A stretch of 64,000 nt of DNA from an uncultured Bacteroidota bacterium (GCA_903882805.1 CAIRYK010000032.1:48089-112088), one strand, 5' to 3'. Shown: positions 16,397 through 26,640, counted from the first letter of the stretch. The notes: a model not told the origin generated them from the letters alone. Translations and numbers: made by a program.

Positions 16397-18256
16397 GCCG
16401 CCAGAGAACCACCTAAGTAATTCTAAAAACTGCATCTGCGTGTATTTATAATTAGGATGCTGCGAAAGTACAATTTTTTTCGATTCTGCCATACCTTCTT
16501 TAATATTTAATAATTCGTATAGTGTATTTTGACGGGCTTTAACCGCAGTAGGTGTTGTGCGGAAAGGAGCCATATTGCCGAGTTTGTTATCGCGTAACAA
16601 TACCTTCTCCGGAAGGTATTGTTTTACGGCTGTTCGGTAAGCGCTACGACTGATAGCGCCTTCCGATTTTATCGAGTTGGGCATAGATAAATAGAACTGT
16701 GTCAGCCTGATATCCGCCATCGGGAACCGGCTTTCGAGTCGGTAATACAATCCGAAACGCGATTCTGCTTCCATACGCAGCGGACATTTAGGCTTCAACA
16801 ATCGGTATTTTTGGTAGTGCCTATGGCTTTTAAATCGTTCCAGATAGGTAGGGTCTTTCCAAACCATATCGTTGCGCATCAGCCAGTATTTTACTGGCAC
16901 ATTTATCAAATCGTTGGCGAATTTGCAGGCATCATCGTTAACCGATAATAGGTTCTTCAGTTTGTGCATCCAGAATTCCAGACGCGGTGGTATAAAGGGT
17001 TTCCACTTATTAAATTCCCGTTCGCTGTGCGATCTGAAATACCTAAGGTATTCGCCATTGTCCAAATAATCGAGAAAGAAAAACTGGCCGCGGTATGTAA
17101 CCATCTCGTCTCCGGGAAAGCCCGATAGTAATGTGCGCACCTGTCGGTGTTGTGCGGCTTTTTTTATGGGCATTTGCCAGGGTAGCGTCCACATTTCCAG
17201 TCCATCGTTTTGATTCAGCGAATGGTCTACCTCTTCCAAAGTATCTTTCCAGATATCTTTAATTACATATTGGTAGTCTGTAATGCCATTAAATTTAATG
17301 ACGGCCTCAGCAAACTCTCTTTCGCTTTGGCCGGGTATGTCAGCCTTCTCCTTGTCTGCAGGGTCTTCTACATTGCTGAAGGTGATGATGTTATTACCGT
17401 CCTTTCGCAATAGCGCGCTTGCAATTCCCGTAATGGCGGAAGAATCGAGGCCTCCGCTCAATTCGGCTCCCACAGGGTAGGCGCTGCTCAACCTGCATTT
17501 CACCGCAGTTTCCAAGTGGTGTCGCAGGCCTTCGTAATAATCGTTTTTATCAGGTAGCGTCAGTTCTGTATCTGCATCCAACGTCCAGTATTGTTGTAGG
17601 TTCAGTTTTCTGTCGCGGGGATAAAAAACAAGCGTGTGCGCCGGTTCCAGCCGTCGTATGTTCTTGTAGAGCGTTGTTTCTGCCCCCTGCACCACAGGCT
17701 GAAATGCCTGATTGTATAAGAACGGGAGATCGATGGTTTTGTCTAATCCCGGCAGGCAAAGCAATCCTTTCTTTTCGCTGGCAAAAGCAAAAAACGAAGT
17801 GTCATTGTAATAGAAAAAAGGCTTAACCCCCATATGGTCGCGTGCGCAAAACAGTCTACCCTCGCGAGGGTCCCATATAGCAAAAGCGAAATCGCCTATC
17901 AGGTGGTTTATGCAATTAGCTCCATATGCGTTATAGAGCAGCAATATCAGTTGACTGTCGGGCAATTTGCGGCCTTCGGGATTGTTGCGCCCAAGCTTCT
18001 GTAGTATTTCATCGCGGTTGTCTATTCTTGCGTCGGCTGTTATTATATTTCCCGTGTTGGGGTTGCTAAAAGGCATTTTTTCGTATTTCGACTCGGGAGT
18101 GTTCCATAAAAGCAGGTTACCCAGCGCCACGTGGCCGTCTATGGCCACTCCGGTTTCATCTGCATTCCAATGATTCAATGCCCGGATCGCTGCAACAACT
18201 TCGTTGTTATCCACCGGTTTGTTGTTCAAATTACATTTCCCGAAAATAGAACTCAT
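16382..18256 (-). CDS. Asparagine-synthetase-like protein, candidate lasso cyclase
   Basis: A 624-residue homologue of asparagine synthetase B with both domains. The N-terminal half resembles the glutaminase domain but begins MSSIFG, so the catalytic Cys2 of true AsnB is Ser; it cannot release ammonia from glutamine. The C-terminal half keeps the ATP-pyrophosphatase loop SGGLDSSAITG (about residues 264-274) and a later LLSGFPGDEMVTYRG. This combination is what lasso cyclases (McjC type) show: they adenylate an Asp/Glu side chain for attack by an internal amine. The adjoining precursor gene with an acidic residue near its C-terminus supports that. A plain sugar- or amide-forming relative is the alternative. 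A divergent -7 box (TACCTTTG, 18400-18393) precedes it, with a 130-nt leader. Confidence 0.8.
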   Translation of the reverse strand: MSSIFGKCNLNNKPVDNNEVVAAIRALNHWNADETGVAIDGHVALGNLLLWNTPESKYEKMPFSNPNTGNIITADARIDNRDEILQKLGRNNPEGRKLPDSQLILLLYNAYGANCINHLIGDFAFAIWDPREGRLFCARDHMGVKPFFYYNDTSFFAFASEKKGLLCLPGLDKTIDLPFLYNQAFQPVVQGAETTLYKNIRRLEPAHTLVFYPRDRKLNLQQYWTLDADTELTLPDKNDYYEGLRHHLETAVKCRLSSAYPVGAELSGGLDSSAITGIASALLRKDGNNIITFSNVEDPADKEKADIPGQSEREFAEAVIKFNGITDYQYVIKDIWKDTLEEVDHSLNQNDGLEMWTLPWQMPIKKAAQHRQVRTLLSGFPGDEMVTYRGQFFFLDYLDNGEYLRYFRSHSEREFNKWKPFIPPRLEFWMHKLKNLLSVNDDACKFANDLINVPVKYWLMRNDMVWKDPTYLERFKSHRHYQKYRLLKPKCPLRMEAESRFGLYYRLESRFPMADIRLTQFYLSMPNSIKSEGAISRSAYRTAVKQYLPEKVLLRDNKLGNMAPFRTTPTAVKARQNTLYELLNIKEGMAESKKIVLSQHPNYKYTQMQFLELLRWFSGGFENL

Positions 18257-18306
18257 GAATCATTGATATTTTTACGCAGTATCCTTGGGCTGATTGAGCA
18301 TCATGA

Positions 18307-18320
18307 AGTAGCCTTGGCTA
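18307..18320. repeat. Near-palindrome in the divergent promoter region
   Basis: GTAGCC (18307-18312) and GGCTAC (18315-18320) flank a TT spacer. It lies in the 147-bp gap between the cyclase and exporter genes, inside the cyclase leader. Could be an operator or a small RNA hairpin. Confidence 0.35.
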
Positions 18321-18392
18321 CCCGCTTTTATGCAAATCAATTACCGCGTACAAGGCGCGCGCTCACAGCATAATTGGTTTAGCCTTATCTTG

Positions 18393-18400
18393 CAAAGGTA
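18393..18400 (-). promoter_or_regulatory. -7 element for the cyclase gene in the divergent gap
   Basis: TACCTTTG on the minus strand (18400-18393) is identical to the -7 box of the precursor gene. A weaker plus-strand TATCTTGC (18386-18393) overlaps it and could serve the exporter gene. No clear -33 partner is seen for either. Confidence 0.5.
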
Positions 18401-18403
18401 TTT

Positions 18404-20191
18404 ATGTTGCAGGAAATTTATAATAAAAAGCAAAGGGTGCGCCATTTTTTCGCAGATAGCGGCAAGGGCTTTTTGCTGATATGGAATTCCGGCAAGAAAT
18501 TGACCATCATCAATTTTGGTTTATTTGTGTTGCAGTCGGTTGTGCCGCTGCTATCGTTGCTGGCGCTCAAAAACCTTATAGACCAAATAATTAAATCGGG
18601 CAACGACTGGCACAATGCGGTTTATCCGCTTGTAGCGCTTGCCTTGTTGCAGATGGTCAATGTGGTTGTCAATCAGGTTTCAGCCTATCAGTTATCGGTG
18701 CAGCAACAGCTCATATCAGATAAAATTACAGAGCAGGTATTGACCAAGGCTGTGAATCTGGACCTGGAGTATTACGAAAATCCGACTTTTTATGACGAGC
18801 TGCACATGGCCCAGCAACAATCGCTGCAAAAGCCGGCTTTAATAATCGCCGCTTGCCAGGGTATAGTGCAGAGCCTGACTACTATTGTTTTGTTTTCGGG
18901 CTTTATGGTGTTGGCGCATTGGTCTACGCTTGTTCTTATTATTGTTTTAGGCATTCCCTTGGCTATCAGCAAGTTGCTACATGGTTATCAGCAGTTTCAA
19001 CTCGATAGGCAATGTTTGCCGGTACAGCGTAAGTCGACCGATATTTTTCATTACCTGACATCTGATATTTTTGCCAAGGAGGCAAGGATTTTTAACTTTG
19101 GCGATAGCTTTATTGGTCGATTCAGGGAATACAGAGCGTTTATATTCGACAAAAAGAAAAGTCTGCATTACAAATTTCTGAAGCAAAACACACTCATTCA
19201 GTTTTTCGAAATCCTTATTACTACAGTTATTTACTGCATTCTTATTTTCAGCGCTGTTTCCGGAGCCATTACTGCCGGCGGTTTGGTTATCTATTTTCAG
19301 GTTTTTCAGCGCTTGCAGTCTGCTCTTTCCGGCTTGTTTCAGTCGGGTATCAGCTTATTTCAGCATCAACTTTACCTTCGGCAAATAATGCAGTACCTCG
19401 ATGCGCCTTCCGCTATGCGCCCTTCGTCGGCGGCTGAAACCATGCCGCCGCTAACCAAAGGGGTTTTTGTCCATCAATTGAACTTCGCCTATCCCAACAC
19501 AGAGCGAGTTGTGCTGAAGAATATTAATATGAGCTTCAAGCCTGGCCAGATAACCGCTATTGTTGGTGAAAACGGCTCGGGCAAATCAACGCTGGTAAAG
19601 TTATTGTGCAGGCTATATGAAGCTGCTCCTGATGCAATTAAGTTGGACGACACCTCGATCCAGCAAATAGAAACAACAGCGCTAAGACAGAGCATAACTG
19701 CAGTTTTTCAGGATTTTGGTAAGTACTACTTGTCTATTGAGGATAATATTGTGTTAGGGCAAGGTGAACCTGATATACTACGACTGGATTATGCAACCCA
19801 AAAAGCGGATATATACGGTAAAATACGATCGTTTCCGCAGGGGTACAAAACCAATCTGGGGCGCACCTTTAAGAATGGCGAACAGCTTAGCGGCGGACAA
19901 TGGCAGAAGATAGCTCTGGCAAGGGTGTTTTACAAGAATAGCAAGATTGTGATACTCGACGAACCCACCAGCGCCATGGATCCTATTGCCGAGCATGCAA
20001 TTTTTCAACACCTCAGAAATGAAATTGGCGATAGGATTATTGTGCTTATCACTCACAGATTATACAATTTGAAGCTTGCCGACCATATCTATGTTATGGA
20101 CCAAGGTACGGTGGCGGAGAGCGGGTCTTTTTCGCAACTTATGGAATCTCGGGGCGCTTTTGCCAATATCTATGATAAGCAAATGATATGA
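18404..20191 (+). CDS. ABC exporter, fused permease-ATPase (McjD-like)
   Basis: A half-transporter of 595 residues: six-helix membrane domain (about residues 25-330; LTIINFGLFVLQSVVPLLSL, TIVLFSGFMVLAHWSTLVLI) and a C-terminal ATPase with Walker A GENGSGKS (about 388), Q-loop VFQDFGKYY, signature EQLSGGQ, Walker B IVILDEPTSA and H-loop LITHR. There is no N-terminal C39 peptidase domain, so it would export an already processed product. It diverges from the cyclase gene and overlaps the next gene by four bases. Such transporters give export and self-immunity for lasso peptides; a lipid or drug exporter is the alternative. Confidence 0.88.
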   Translation: MLQEIYNKKQRVRHFFADSGKGFLLIWNSGKKLTIINFGLFVLQSVVPLLSLLALKNLIDQIIKSGNDWHNAVYPLVALALLQMVNVVVNQVSAYQLSVQQQLISDKITEQVLTKAVNLDLEYYENPTFYDELHMAQQQSLQKPALIIAACQGIVQSLTTIVLFSGFMVLAHWSTLVLIIVLGIPLAISKLLHGYQQFQLDRQCLPVQRKSTDIFHYLTSDIFAKEARIFNFGDSFIGRFREYRAFIFDKKKSLHYKFLKQNTLIQFFEILITTVIYCILIFSAVSGAITAGGLVIYFQVFQRLQSALSGLFQSGISLFQHQLYLRQIMQYLDAPSAMRPSSAAETMPPLTKGVFVHQLNFAYPNTERVVLKNINMSFKPGQITAIVGENGSGKSTLVKLLCRLYEAAPDAIKLDDTSIQQIETTALRQSITAVFQDFGKYYLSIEDNIVLGQGEPDILRLDYATQKADIYGKIRSFPQGYKTNLGRTFKNGEQLSGGQWQKIALARVFYKNSKIVILDEPTSAMDPIAEHAIFQHLRNEIGDRIIVLITHRLYNLKLADHIYVMDQGTVAESGSFSQLMESRGAFANIYDKQMI

Positions 20192-21363
20192 TAGATATAC
20201 GGGAGATAAAAGAACGTTATACCCCCGAAATGGCTTTGATCATTCTCATTTGCAGGGTATACTTCGGGACAGCGGCTCCGGAGGAAGTGGATGTGTATCT
20301 GGAGTATAGTTCCATCGATTGGGCTTTTGTGGAGCGCATTATTACAGCGCATCAAATTCATCCGTTTGTATTTAAGGTCTTATCTGTGCGGCAGGGTAGG
20401 GTGGATGACGCATTCATGGCGGCCTTGCGTAATTATTGTCGGAGCATTGCAGCCGGTAATCTGCAAAAGCTCACAGAACTTACTCAGGCGTACAAGGCTA
20501 TGCAAGTAGCCGGGGTGCAGGCTGTTCCCTACAAAGGCGTTTTACTGTCTCAGATACTTTTTGGCGACTATATCACCAGAGAGACTGCTGATATTGATTT
20601 TCTGTTACGCCCGGAAACGTTTACCAAAGCACACGCAGCGCTTACAAGACTTGGATTTACATCAAAATACTATAATCCCGATTTTGAACAGCAGTTTTTG
20701 AAAACGAGCCATGAGTTACTTTATCGGAAAGAGACGCCTTCCGGGCCTATAAAGATTGAGTTGCACTGGGCTGCCACCAACCACATGATGAACATTCCGC
20801 TGGGTAATGACGATATATTGAGCGATTTGCATGCCGTTCAATTACCGGGGGGGCAGGTGTCAGCATTATCATTGCAAAACCACCTGCTTGTATTGTTGGT
20901 GCATCATGGCGTTAATGATGTTTGGCGTGTGTTGCGGCATGGTCTTGATATTGCATTGTTTGTGCACAAAATGGGAGCTCAGGTAGATTGGCAATCGTTG
21001 CAATCGGCTACCGTAAGATATAAAATTAGGCATACTACTGAGATAGGGCTGGCACTAAACCATCAATTGTTTGGCGTGCCTATACCTGCGCCATTTTTGG
21101 TCAGCGCTCCATTGCCGCAGAAAATTGTTGATAATATACTCATTTTTCCGTCGCTCCCTAAGCCCAAATTGGCGCTTGGCAATTTGCGCCAGCAGCTTTT
21201 TTTGCGCGATTCAACTCTAGATAAGATACGGCTGCTTGCTGAATACATAATTACGGGCGTTACTCCAAATGTGCGCGATATGGAGGCTATGCCGCTGCCC
21301 AAAGCCCTATATCCACTCTATTTTATAGCAAAGCCGTTTCGGCTTTTATTTGGTAGAAAATAA
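20188..21363 (+). CDS. Nucleotidyltransferase-family protein (PF14907 type)
   Basis: Starts inside the stop of the exporter gene (ATGATAG overlap), so translation is coupled. The central region PYKGVLLSQILFGDYITRE followed by TADIDFLL (about residues 130-137) is the Gly/Asp-x-Asp nucleotidyltransferase core of the 'uncharacterised nucleotidyltransferase' family that recurs in lasso peptide clusters of Firmicutes and Proteobacteria. A His-rich helical part follows (ELHWAATNHMM, LLVLLVHHGVNDVW). The reaction is unknown; in clusters it is thought to act on or with the peptide. Length 391 matches the family. The gene converges with the channel gene six bases away. Confidence 0.8.
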   Translation: MIDIREIKERYTPEMALIILICRVYFGTAAPEEVDVYLEYSSIDWAFVERIITAHQIHPFVFKVLSVRQGRVDDAFMAALRNYCRSIAAGNLQKLTELTQAYKAMQVAGVQAVPYKGVLLSQILFGDYITRETADIDFLLRPETFTKAHAALTRLGFTSKYYNPDFEQQFLKTSHELLYRKETPSGPIKIELHWAATNHMMNIPLGNDDILSDLHAVQLPGGQVSALSLQNHLLVLLVHHGVNDVWRVLRHGLDIALFVHKMGAQVDWQSLQSATVRYKIRHTTEIGLALNHQLFGVPIPAPFLVSAPLPQKIVDNILIFPSLPKPKLALGNLRQQLFLRDSTLDKIRLLAEYIITGVTPNVRDMEAMPLPKALYPLYFIAKPFRLLFGRK

Positions 21364-21369
21364 TGTATC

Positions 21370-22068
21370 TTACTCTTCGTCGTAATGCATGGTCTCTACC
21401 TTAGAACCAAAGAAGTTGAGGAACAGCACGATAAAAGCTACAACAACAATAGCCTGAATACACACCACCACCTTGCCCAATGGCACGGCTGGATGCAAGT
21501 CGCCATAGCCAATGGTTGTAGAGGTAACAATACTAAAATAAACATAATCGAGCACCGACAGTTTTTTCTCGCCAAGTAAGTGCAGGCCGGCATAAACTAC
21601 CGTAAAACAAAAGGAAATCTCCATGTAGTTGAAAAACAGCATGAGAATGTTGCGCCGGTAAGATCTTGGCTTCACAAAAATGTCTGATGCGAATATGAGC
21701 GATGCAACGTAACAGAGTGTTTCGGTAAGGAAATAGATAGAAATAATTACGGCTATTTTGAAGTGGTAGAGCCCGGTGAACATAAACAAAATAGGCAGCA
21801 TTGTCTTAAAAAGAACAAAGAACTCCACGGCTACATTTCGCTTTATAGTGCCGAATTTGCCAAAGAAGTTACGTACGTGAATGCCGAGGAAAATTATCTG
21901 AATGCTTACAAGAAATAAACGCAATATTTTTTCAAACCCAATATCGTGATGTTTGTCGTTGTTCCAGATGCTTGCCAGATTTATTCTAAGCAGCCTGTAA
22001 GCCGATACTTTTTCAGGTCGGTTGTATTCGGGTTTTCCGAAAAATAATTTGTACAGTATGCTTTTCAT
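21370..22068 (-). CDS. Potassium channel family protein
   Basis: The pore motif TTIGYGDLHPAVPLGK (near residue 185) is the canonical K+ selectivity filter TxGYGD. Upstream are about four hydrophobic segments (FLVSIQIIFLGIHV, LPILFMFTGLYHF, IISIYFLTETLCYVASLIF) and downstream the final helix VVVCIQAIVVVAFIVLFLNFF, giving a six-helix ion-channel plan with a short C-terminus and no RCK domain. I chose ATG at 22068 (MKSILYKLFFG); the ATG at 22116 adds 16 residues unlike the family. It would conduct K+ across the inner membrane. Confidence 0.88.
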   Translation of the reverse strand: MKSILYKLFFGKPEYNRPEKVSAYRLLRINLASIWNNDKHHDIGFEKILRLFLVSIQIIFLGIHVRNFFGKFGTIKRNVAVEFFVLFKTMLPILFMFTGLYHFKIAVIISIYFLTETLCYVASLIFASDIFVKPRSYRRNILMLFFNYMEISFCFTVVYAGLHLLGEKKLSVLDYVYFSIVTSTTIGYGDLHPAVPLGKVVVCIQAIVVVAFIVLFLNFFGSKVETMHYDEE

Positions 22069-22276
22069 ATGTGTGTTAGGAAGGGTAAAATAAACATTTA
22101 TTTCATTTAAGCACAATGTTTAAAATCAGTTGGTCTTGCTATCAGAATGTATAAGCCAGCAATGCAATATGCCTTATCGTTTTAATTTTTCAGGGGAATC
22201 GGTTTTTAGAAGTAAATTTACAGACTGAAATACCTGAAAGGGTGTTGTTGGTCATTATCTTTTTAATACGTCATAG

Positions 22277-22873
22277 TTGGATATTCGGGCATATATAGAG
22301 AGCGGTATACTGGAAGAATATTGCCTAGGCTTGCTGACCGCTCAGGAAGAAGCTCGTGTAGTTGCTGCCTGCGCTCAATATTCTGAATTGGAGATGGAGT
22401 TAGCCGCCATACAAATAACGTTGTCAGATTATGCAAAGTGTTATTCCAAAGTCCCGCCGATAAAGGTGAAAGGTCAGATATGGGAAGCAATTGAAAATAA
22501 AGCGAAAGAACAGAATATTGGTTTAAACCACTTGCCGATTATTGATCGCTATTCGGATTTTAAAAAATGGATAGAGGTTGTTGCTCCATTGCTACCTGCC
22601 AACAGACCAGATGAACCGCTATTTCATGAACTACAGAACAGTCATGGCGTGCAGCAATATCTGGTTGTTGCTGATGCTGATGTAAAAGAAGAGGTGCATA
22701 CCGACGAATGCGAGCGCATATTGATTCTGAAAGGCGAGTGTGCCTGTTATATTGGCGAGCATTTGGTTCGTTTGGGGCCTGGTGGTTTTATCGAAATTCC
22801 ACTGCACGTGCGTCACAATATAAGGTTGCTGACTCCACATGTGACTGCCATACTGCAGCGAATAGCTGTATAG
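22277..22873 (+). CDS. Anti-sigma-like/cupin domain protein, TTG start
   Basis: The frame opens with TTG at 22277 (MDIRAYIESGILEEYCLGLLT); no in-frame ATG precedes the conserved start. The N-terminal 30 residues, SGILEEYCLGLLTAQEEARVV, look like the helical start of anti-sigma-K/ChrR-type proteins. The C-terminal 80 residues form a cupin barrel (VHTDECERILILKGECACYIGEHLVRLGPGGFIEIP, then VRHNI), with possible metal ligands His, Glu and His. No sigma factor is encoded next door, so a regulatory role is only suggested by similarity. It is followed after 64 bp by a small membrane protein on the same strand. Confidence 0.7.
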   Translation: MDIRAYIESGILEEYCLGLLTAQEEARVVAACAQYSELEMELAAIQITLSDYAKCYSKVPPIKVKGQIWEAIENKAKEQNIGLNHLPIIDRYSDFKKWIEVVAPLLPANRPDEPLFHELQNSHGVQQYLVVADADVKEEVHTDECERILILKGECACYIGEHLVRLGPGGFIEIPLHVRHNIRLLTPHVTAILQRIAV

Positions 22874-22937
22874 TGTTATAAACTATTTTCAATATGGCCC
22901 TAGTTGCCTGTGAAAAAATGAAAACCGATATTTAAAT

Positions 22938-23297
22938 ATGTACGAAAGTAAATATCAGCCGCTTGCCACACATTCGGTATTTGTAGTAAGGGTGTTGCGC
23001 AACCTAGTAGTAGCTACTTTTTTGCTTGCAGCTTGCCTGCTATTGGGCGTAGTAGGTTACCACTATACTGCCGGTATCTCGTGGATAGATTCGGTGCATA
23101 ATGCCTCAATGATTCTCAGCGGCATGGGGCCTGTAGTTGAGATTAAGACATTCTCTGGCAAAGTGTTTTCGTCGGCCTATGCATTGTTTAGCGGCGTAGC
23201 ATTTATAACCAATATAGGATTTGTGATAGCGCCTGCAGCGCACCGTTTTTTTCATAAACTGCATGTTTACCAGGGCGAGTCTGAAGGCGATAAATAG
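22938..23297 (+). CDS. Small two-helix membrane protein with pore-loop-like region
   Basis: A 119-residue protein with two helices: residues 20-42 (LRNLVVATFLLAACLLLGVVGYH) and about 75-100 (FSSAYALFSGVAFITNIGFVIAPA), separated by SWIDSVHNASMILSGMGPVVEIKT. That arrangement, helix, re-entrant loop, helix, is the pore module of K+ channels, but the filter position reads LSGMGP rather than TxGYG. Related Bacteroidota proteins are often called potassium channel family proteins, which I regard as uncertain. It could be a degenerate or non-selective channel. It lies close to a genuine K+ channel gene at 21370. Confidence 0.6.
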   Translation: MYESKYQPLATHSVFVVRVLRNLVVATFLLAACLLLGVVGYHYTAGISWIDSVHNASMILSGMGPVVEIKTFSGKVFSSAYALFSGVAFITNIGFVIAPAAHRFFHKLHVYQGESEGDK

Positions 23298-23390
23298 ACC
23301 AATTTTGGTTGCTTTACTCAGGTAGGTGCATTTATATTTCTTTGTCCTTTCACGAAATGTGCTTTCTTTTTGTCAAAAGTACAGGCATGT

Positions 23391-23421
23391 CTTGGTGAAT
23401 ATGAAAATATTCGTATTTTTA
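23391..23421 (+). promoter_or_regulatory. Promoter of the T9SS cargo gene at 23436
   Basis: CTTG (23391-23394), a 19-nt spacer, then TATTTTTA (23414-23421), one base off TAnnTTTG. The transcript start would be near 23427, which favours the ATG at 23436 over the one at 23370. Confidence 0.5.
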
Positions 23422-23435
23422 GACAAACGTGTTTT

Positions 23436-24863
23436 ATGAAGAAACTTTTTACGCTCTTACTATCTTCCCTTCTGTTGGGTGGCTTTGCGGCTAGCGCTCA
23501 GGTATTCTGGACTGAGAATTTTGAAAGCGGTAGTATGTCTGGTATGTATGTGACTGCCTACAGTGGACCTAATGGTCGTTGGACAATGACAACAACTGGA
23601 ACTGAAGGCGATCAGCCCAATTTGTGGTATGTAAGCTGCGCCGAAGCAGGGCACATAACTGGAGCCTGCGGCACAACCTGTCTTACAGGGTTGGGTTTAG
23701 GAGCAACTTTACACATAGGTTCCAGCGATTTAAGTATGGGCGACCTGGGCGCTACCTATGACGCAGGTGGATTATGTGGTTTTGGTTTATACTGTGTAAA
23801 CACCGATCGCAGGGCTGAATCACCAAGGATAAACTGTACCGGTAAGTATGGTATAAATATGAAGTTTTATTACATTGAGGATGGTCAGTTAACTACCGAC
23901 GATGCTACGGTTTGGTATTCGCCTGATAATGGCGTGTCGTGGAGTTTGTTGGGTAATCCGGCAAAGACCCCGCCTATATGCCCCGGTGGACAAGGATTGT
24001 GGCAGAGCTATACTGTAGCCTTGCCATCGAGCGCAGATAATAACCCAAACGTGAAAATCGGATTTTTATGGGTAAATGATGATGACGGCATAGGCACTGA
24101 TCCATCGTTCGCGGTAGACAGCGTATCGTTGAGCGCATCGCCTACTATTCCTGTGCCATCATTTACGGTTAGTTCCAATCCTACCTGTCAGGATAGCTGT
24201 GTAGTATTTACCAATACCACCGTGGGTACCACCGATAGTATTACGTGGTCATTGCCTGGTTTTACACTGGCGCATCCGCACGGTAATATAGATACTGTTT
24301 GTTTTCCTGTACCGGGTAGCTATGTTATGACGCTAACTGCTTATCGTCTGGGTACATCCTATACTACCACTACTACGGTTACAGTCAACCCAACGCCACA
24401 TCCTGTGGTGACCAGAGTAGGCGCTGTACTTACAGTATCCGGTACGTACACTACTTACCAGTGGTACAATGGCATCTCGCCAATTGCGGGAGCTACAACC
24501 AATTCATATACTTTTCCTGCGCCCGGCACCTATACAGTTTTGGTCGATTCGGCGGGCTGTAAAGGCATATCAACACCATTTACCTTCGATCCTTTGCTTG
24601 CAGGTTCGCTAACAAGTCTTTCAAACAACTATTGGGTAACAGCGCAAGCCGGAGGAAGGGTAACCATAAATGCAAATGATCCGTTAAGTGAGACCAGCGA
24701 ACTGACTATTTATGATGCTACCGGCAGAAAAATGAAAAACGATACATGGATGGCAGGAGAGTTTGCAAAACACATTGATGCAAGTGATTTTGCGCCTGGT
24801 ATGTATATTTTTAGGTTAAGTAGTGGTAATGCTTCGGTAACACTGCGCTGGATGAAACAATAA
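23436..24863 (+). CDS. T9SS-secreted protein with a PKD-like domain
   Basis: Signal peptide MKKLFTLLLSSLLLGGFAASAQ followed by a large beta-sandwich of about 220 residues (WTENFESGSMSGM...), with paired Cys, a PKD/Ig-like domain at about residues 240-320 (NPTCQDSCVVFTNTTVG...DTVCFPVPGSYVMTLTAY), and a second Ig-like stretch with SPIAGATTNSYTFPAPGTYTV. The last 70 residues (ELTIYDATGRKMKNDT...FAPGMYIFRL) are a type A C-terminal sorting domain for the type IX secretion system. The protein would reach the cell surface. I used 23436 because a signal peptide begins exactly there. Ligand and role are unknown. Confidence 0.8.
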   Translation: MKKLFTLLLSSLLLGGFAASAQVFWTENFESGSMSGMYVTAYSGPNGRWTMTTTGTEGDQPNLWYVSCAEAGHITGACGTTCLTGLGLGATLHIGSSDLSMGDLGATYDAGGLCGFGLYCVNTDRRAESPRINCTGKYGINMKFYYIEDGQLTTDDATVWYSPDNGVSWSLLGNPAKTPPICPGGQGLWQSYTVALPSSADNNPNVKIGFLWVNDDDGIGTDPSFAVDSVSLSASPTIPVPSFTVSSNPTCQDSCVVFTNTTVGTTDSITWSLPGFTLAHPHGNIDTVCFPVPGSYVMTLTAYRLGTSYTTTTTVTVNPTPHPVVTRVGAVLTVSGTYTTYQWYNGISPIAGATTNSYTFPAPGTYTVLVDSAGCKGISTPFTFDPLLAGSLTSLSNNYWVTAQAGGRVTINANDPLSETSELTIYDATGRKMKNDTWMAGEFAKHIDASDFAPGMYIFRLSSGNASVTLRWMKQ

Positions 24864-24908
24864 TGCCTCATTGTGGTAATAAAAATTTGCGCGCCAAACC
24901 AGGTAGGA

Positions 24909-24949
24909 GCTCTTTACTCACATTGTAATCCACAATGTGAGTAAAGAGC
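24909..24949. terminator. Perfect 18-bp hairpin between the T9SS cargo gene and atpD
   Basis: GCTCTTTACTCACATTGT (24909-24926) pairs perfectly with 24932-24949 around a five-base loop (AATCC). There is no T-run directly after it, unlike other terminators here, so it may be a processing site, a repeat element or a Rho-independent terminator of unusual form. Confidence 0.6.
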
Positions 24950-24981
24950 ATATTACGATTGCTGTTTTTTTACTTTTAAAT

Positions 24982-25012
24982 TTTTCCATTTTAATTTATA
25001 GCGTTACCTTTG
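24982..25012 (+). promoter_or_regulatory. Promoter of atpD
   Basis: TTTT (24982-24985), a 19-nt spacer, then TACCTTTG (25005-25012), an exact -7 match. The atpD ATG lies 39 bases downstream. Confidence 0.65.
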
Positions 25013-25042
25013 CAAAAAATTTCACAGTCTTATATATATTAA

Positions 25043-26557
<1,515 letters not shown>

Positions 26558-26640
26558 GTAATCAGGAACGGGTAATCAGCAGTTCAAACGTTTTATTATT
26601 AGACTTTCTACTGTTTACTTTATTCTTTAGACTAATCAAT

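Noticed and set aside
18257..18395. Search for a small B1/RRE gene or second precursor in the cyclase-exporter gap
   Set aside because: Only a 10-codon frame (M-M-L-N-Q-P-K-D-T-A) is present on the minus strand, too short and without a motif.
20188..21363. Considered as a missed B protein fusion
   Set aside because: The motif is TADIDFLL nucleotidyltransferase, not PqqD or transglutaminase.
22277..22873. Considered as lasso leader peptidase (B2)
   Set aside because: No Cys-His-Asp transglutaminase triad; the C-terminal pattern is a cupin.
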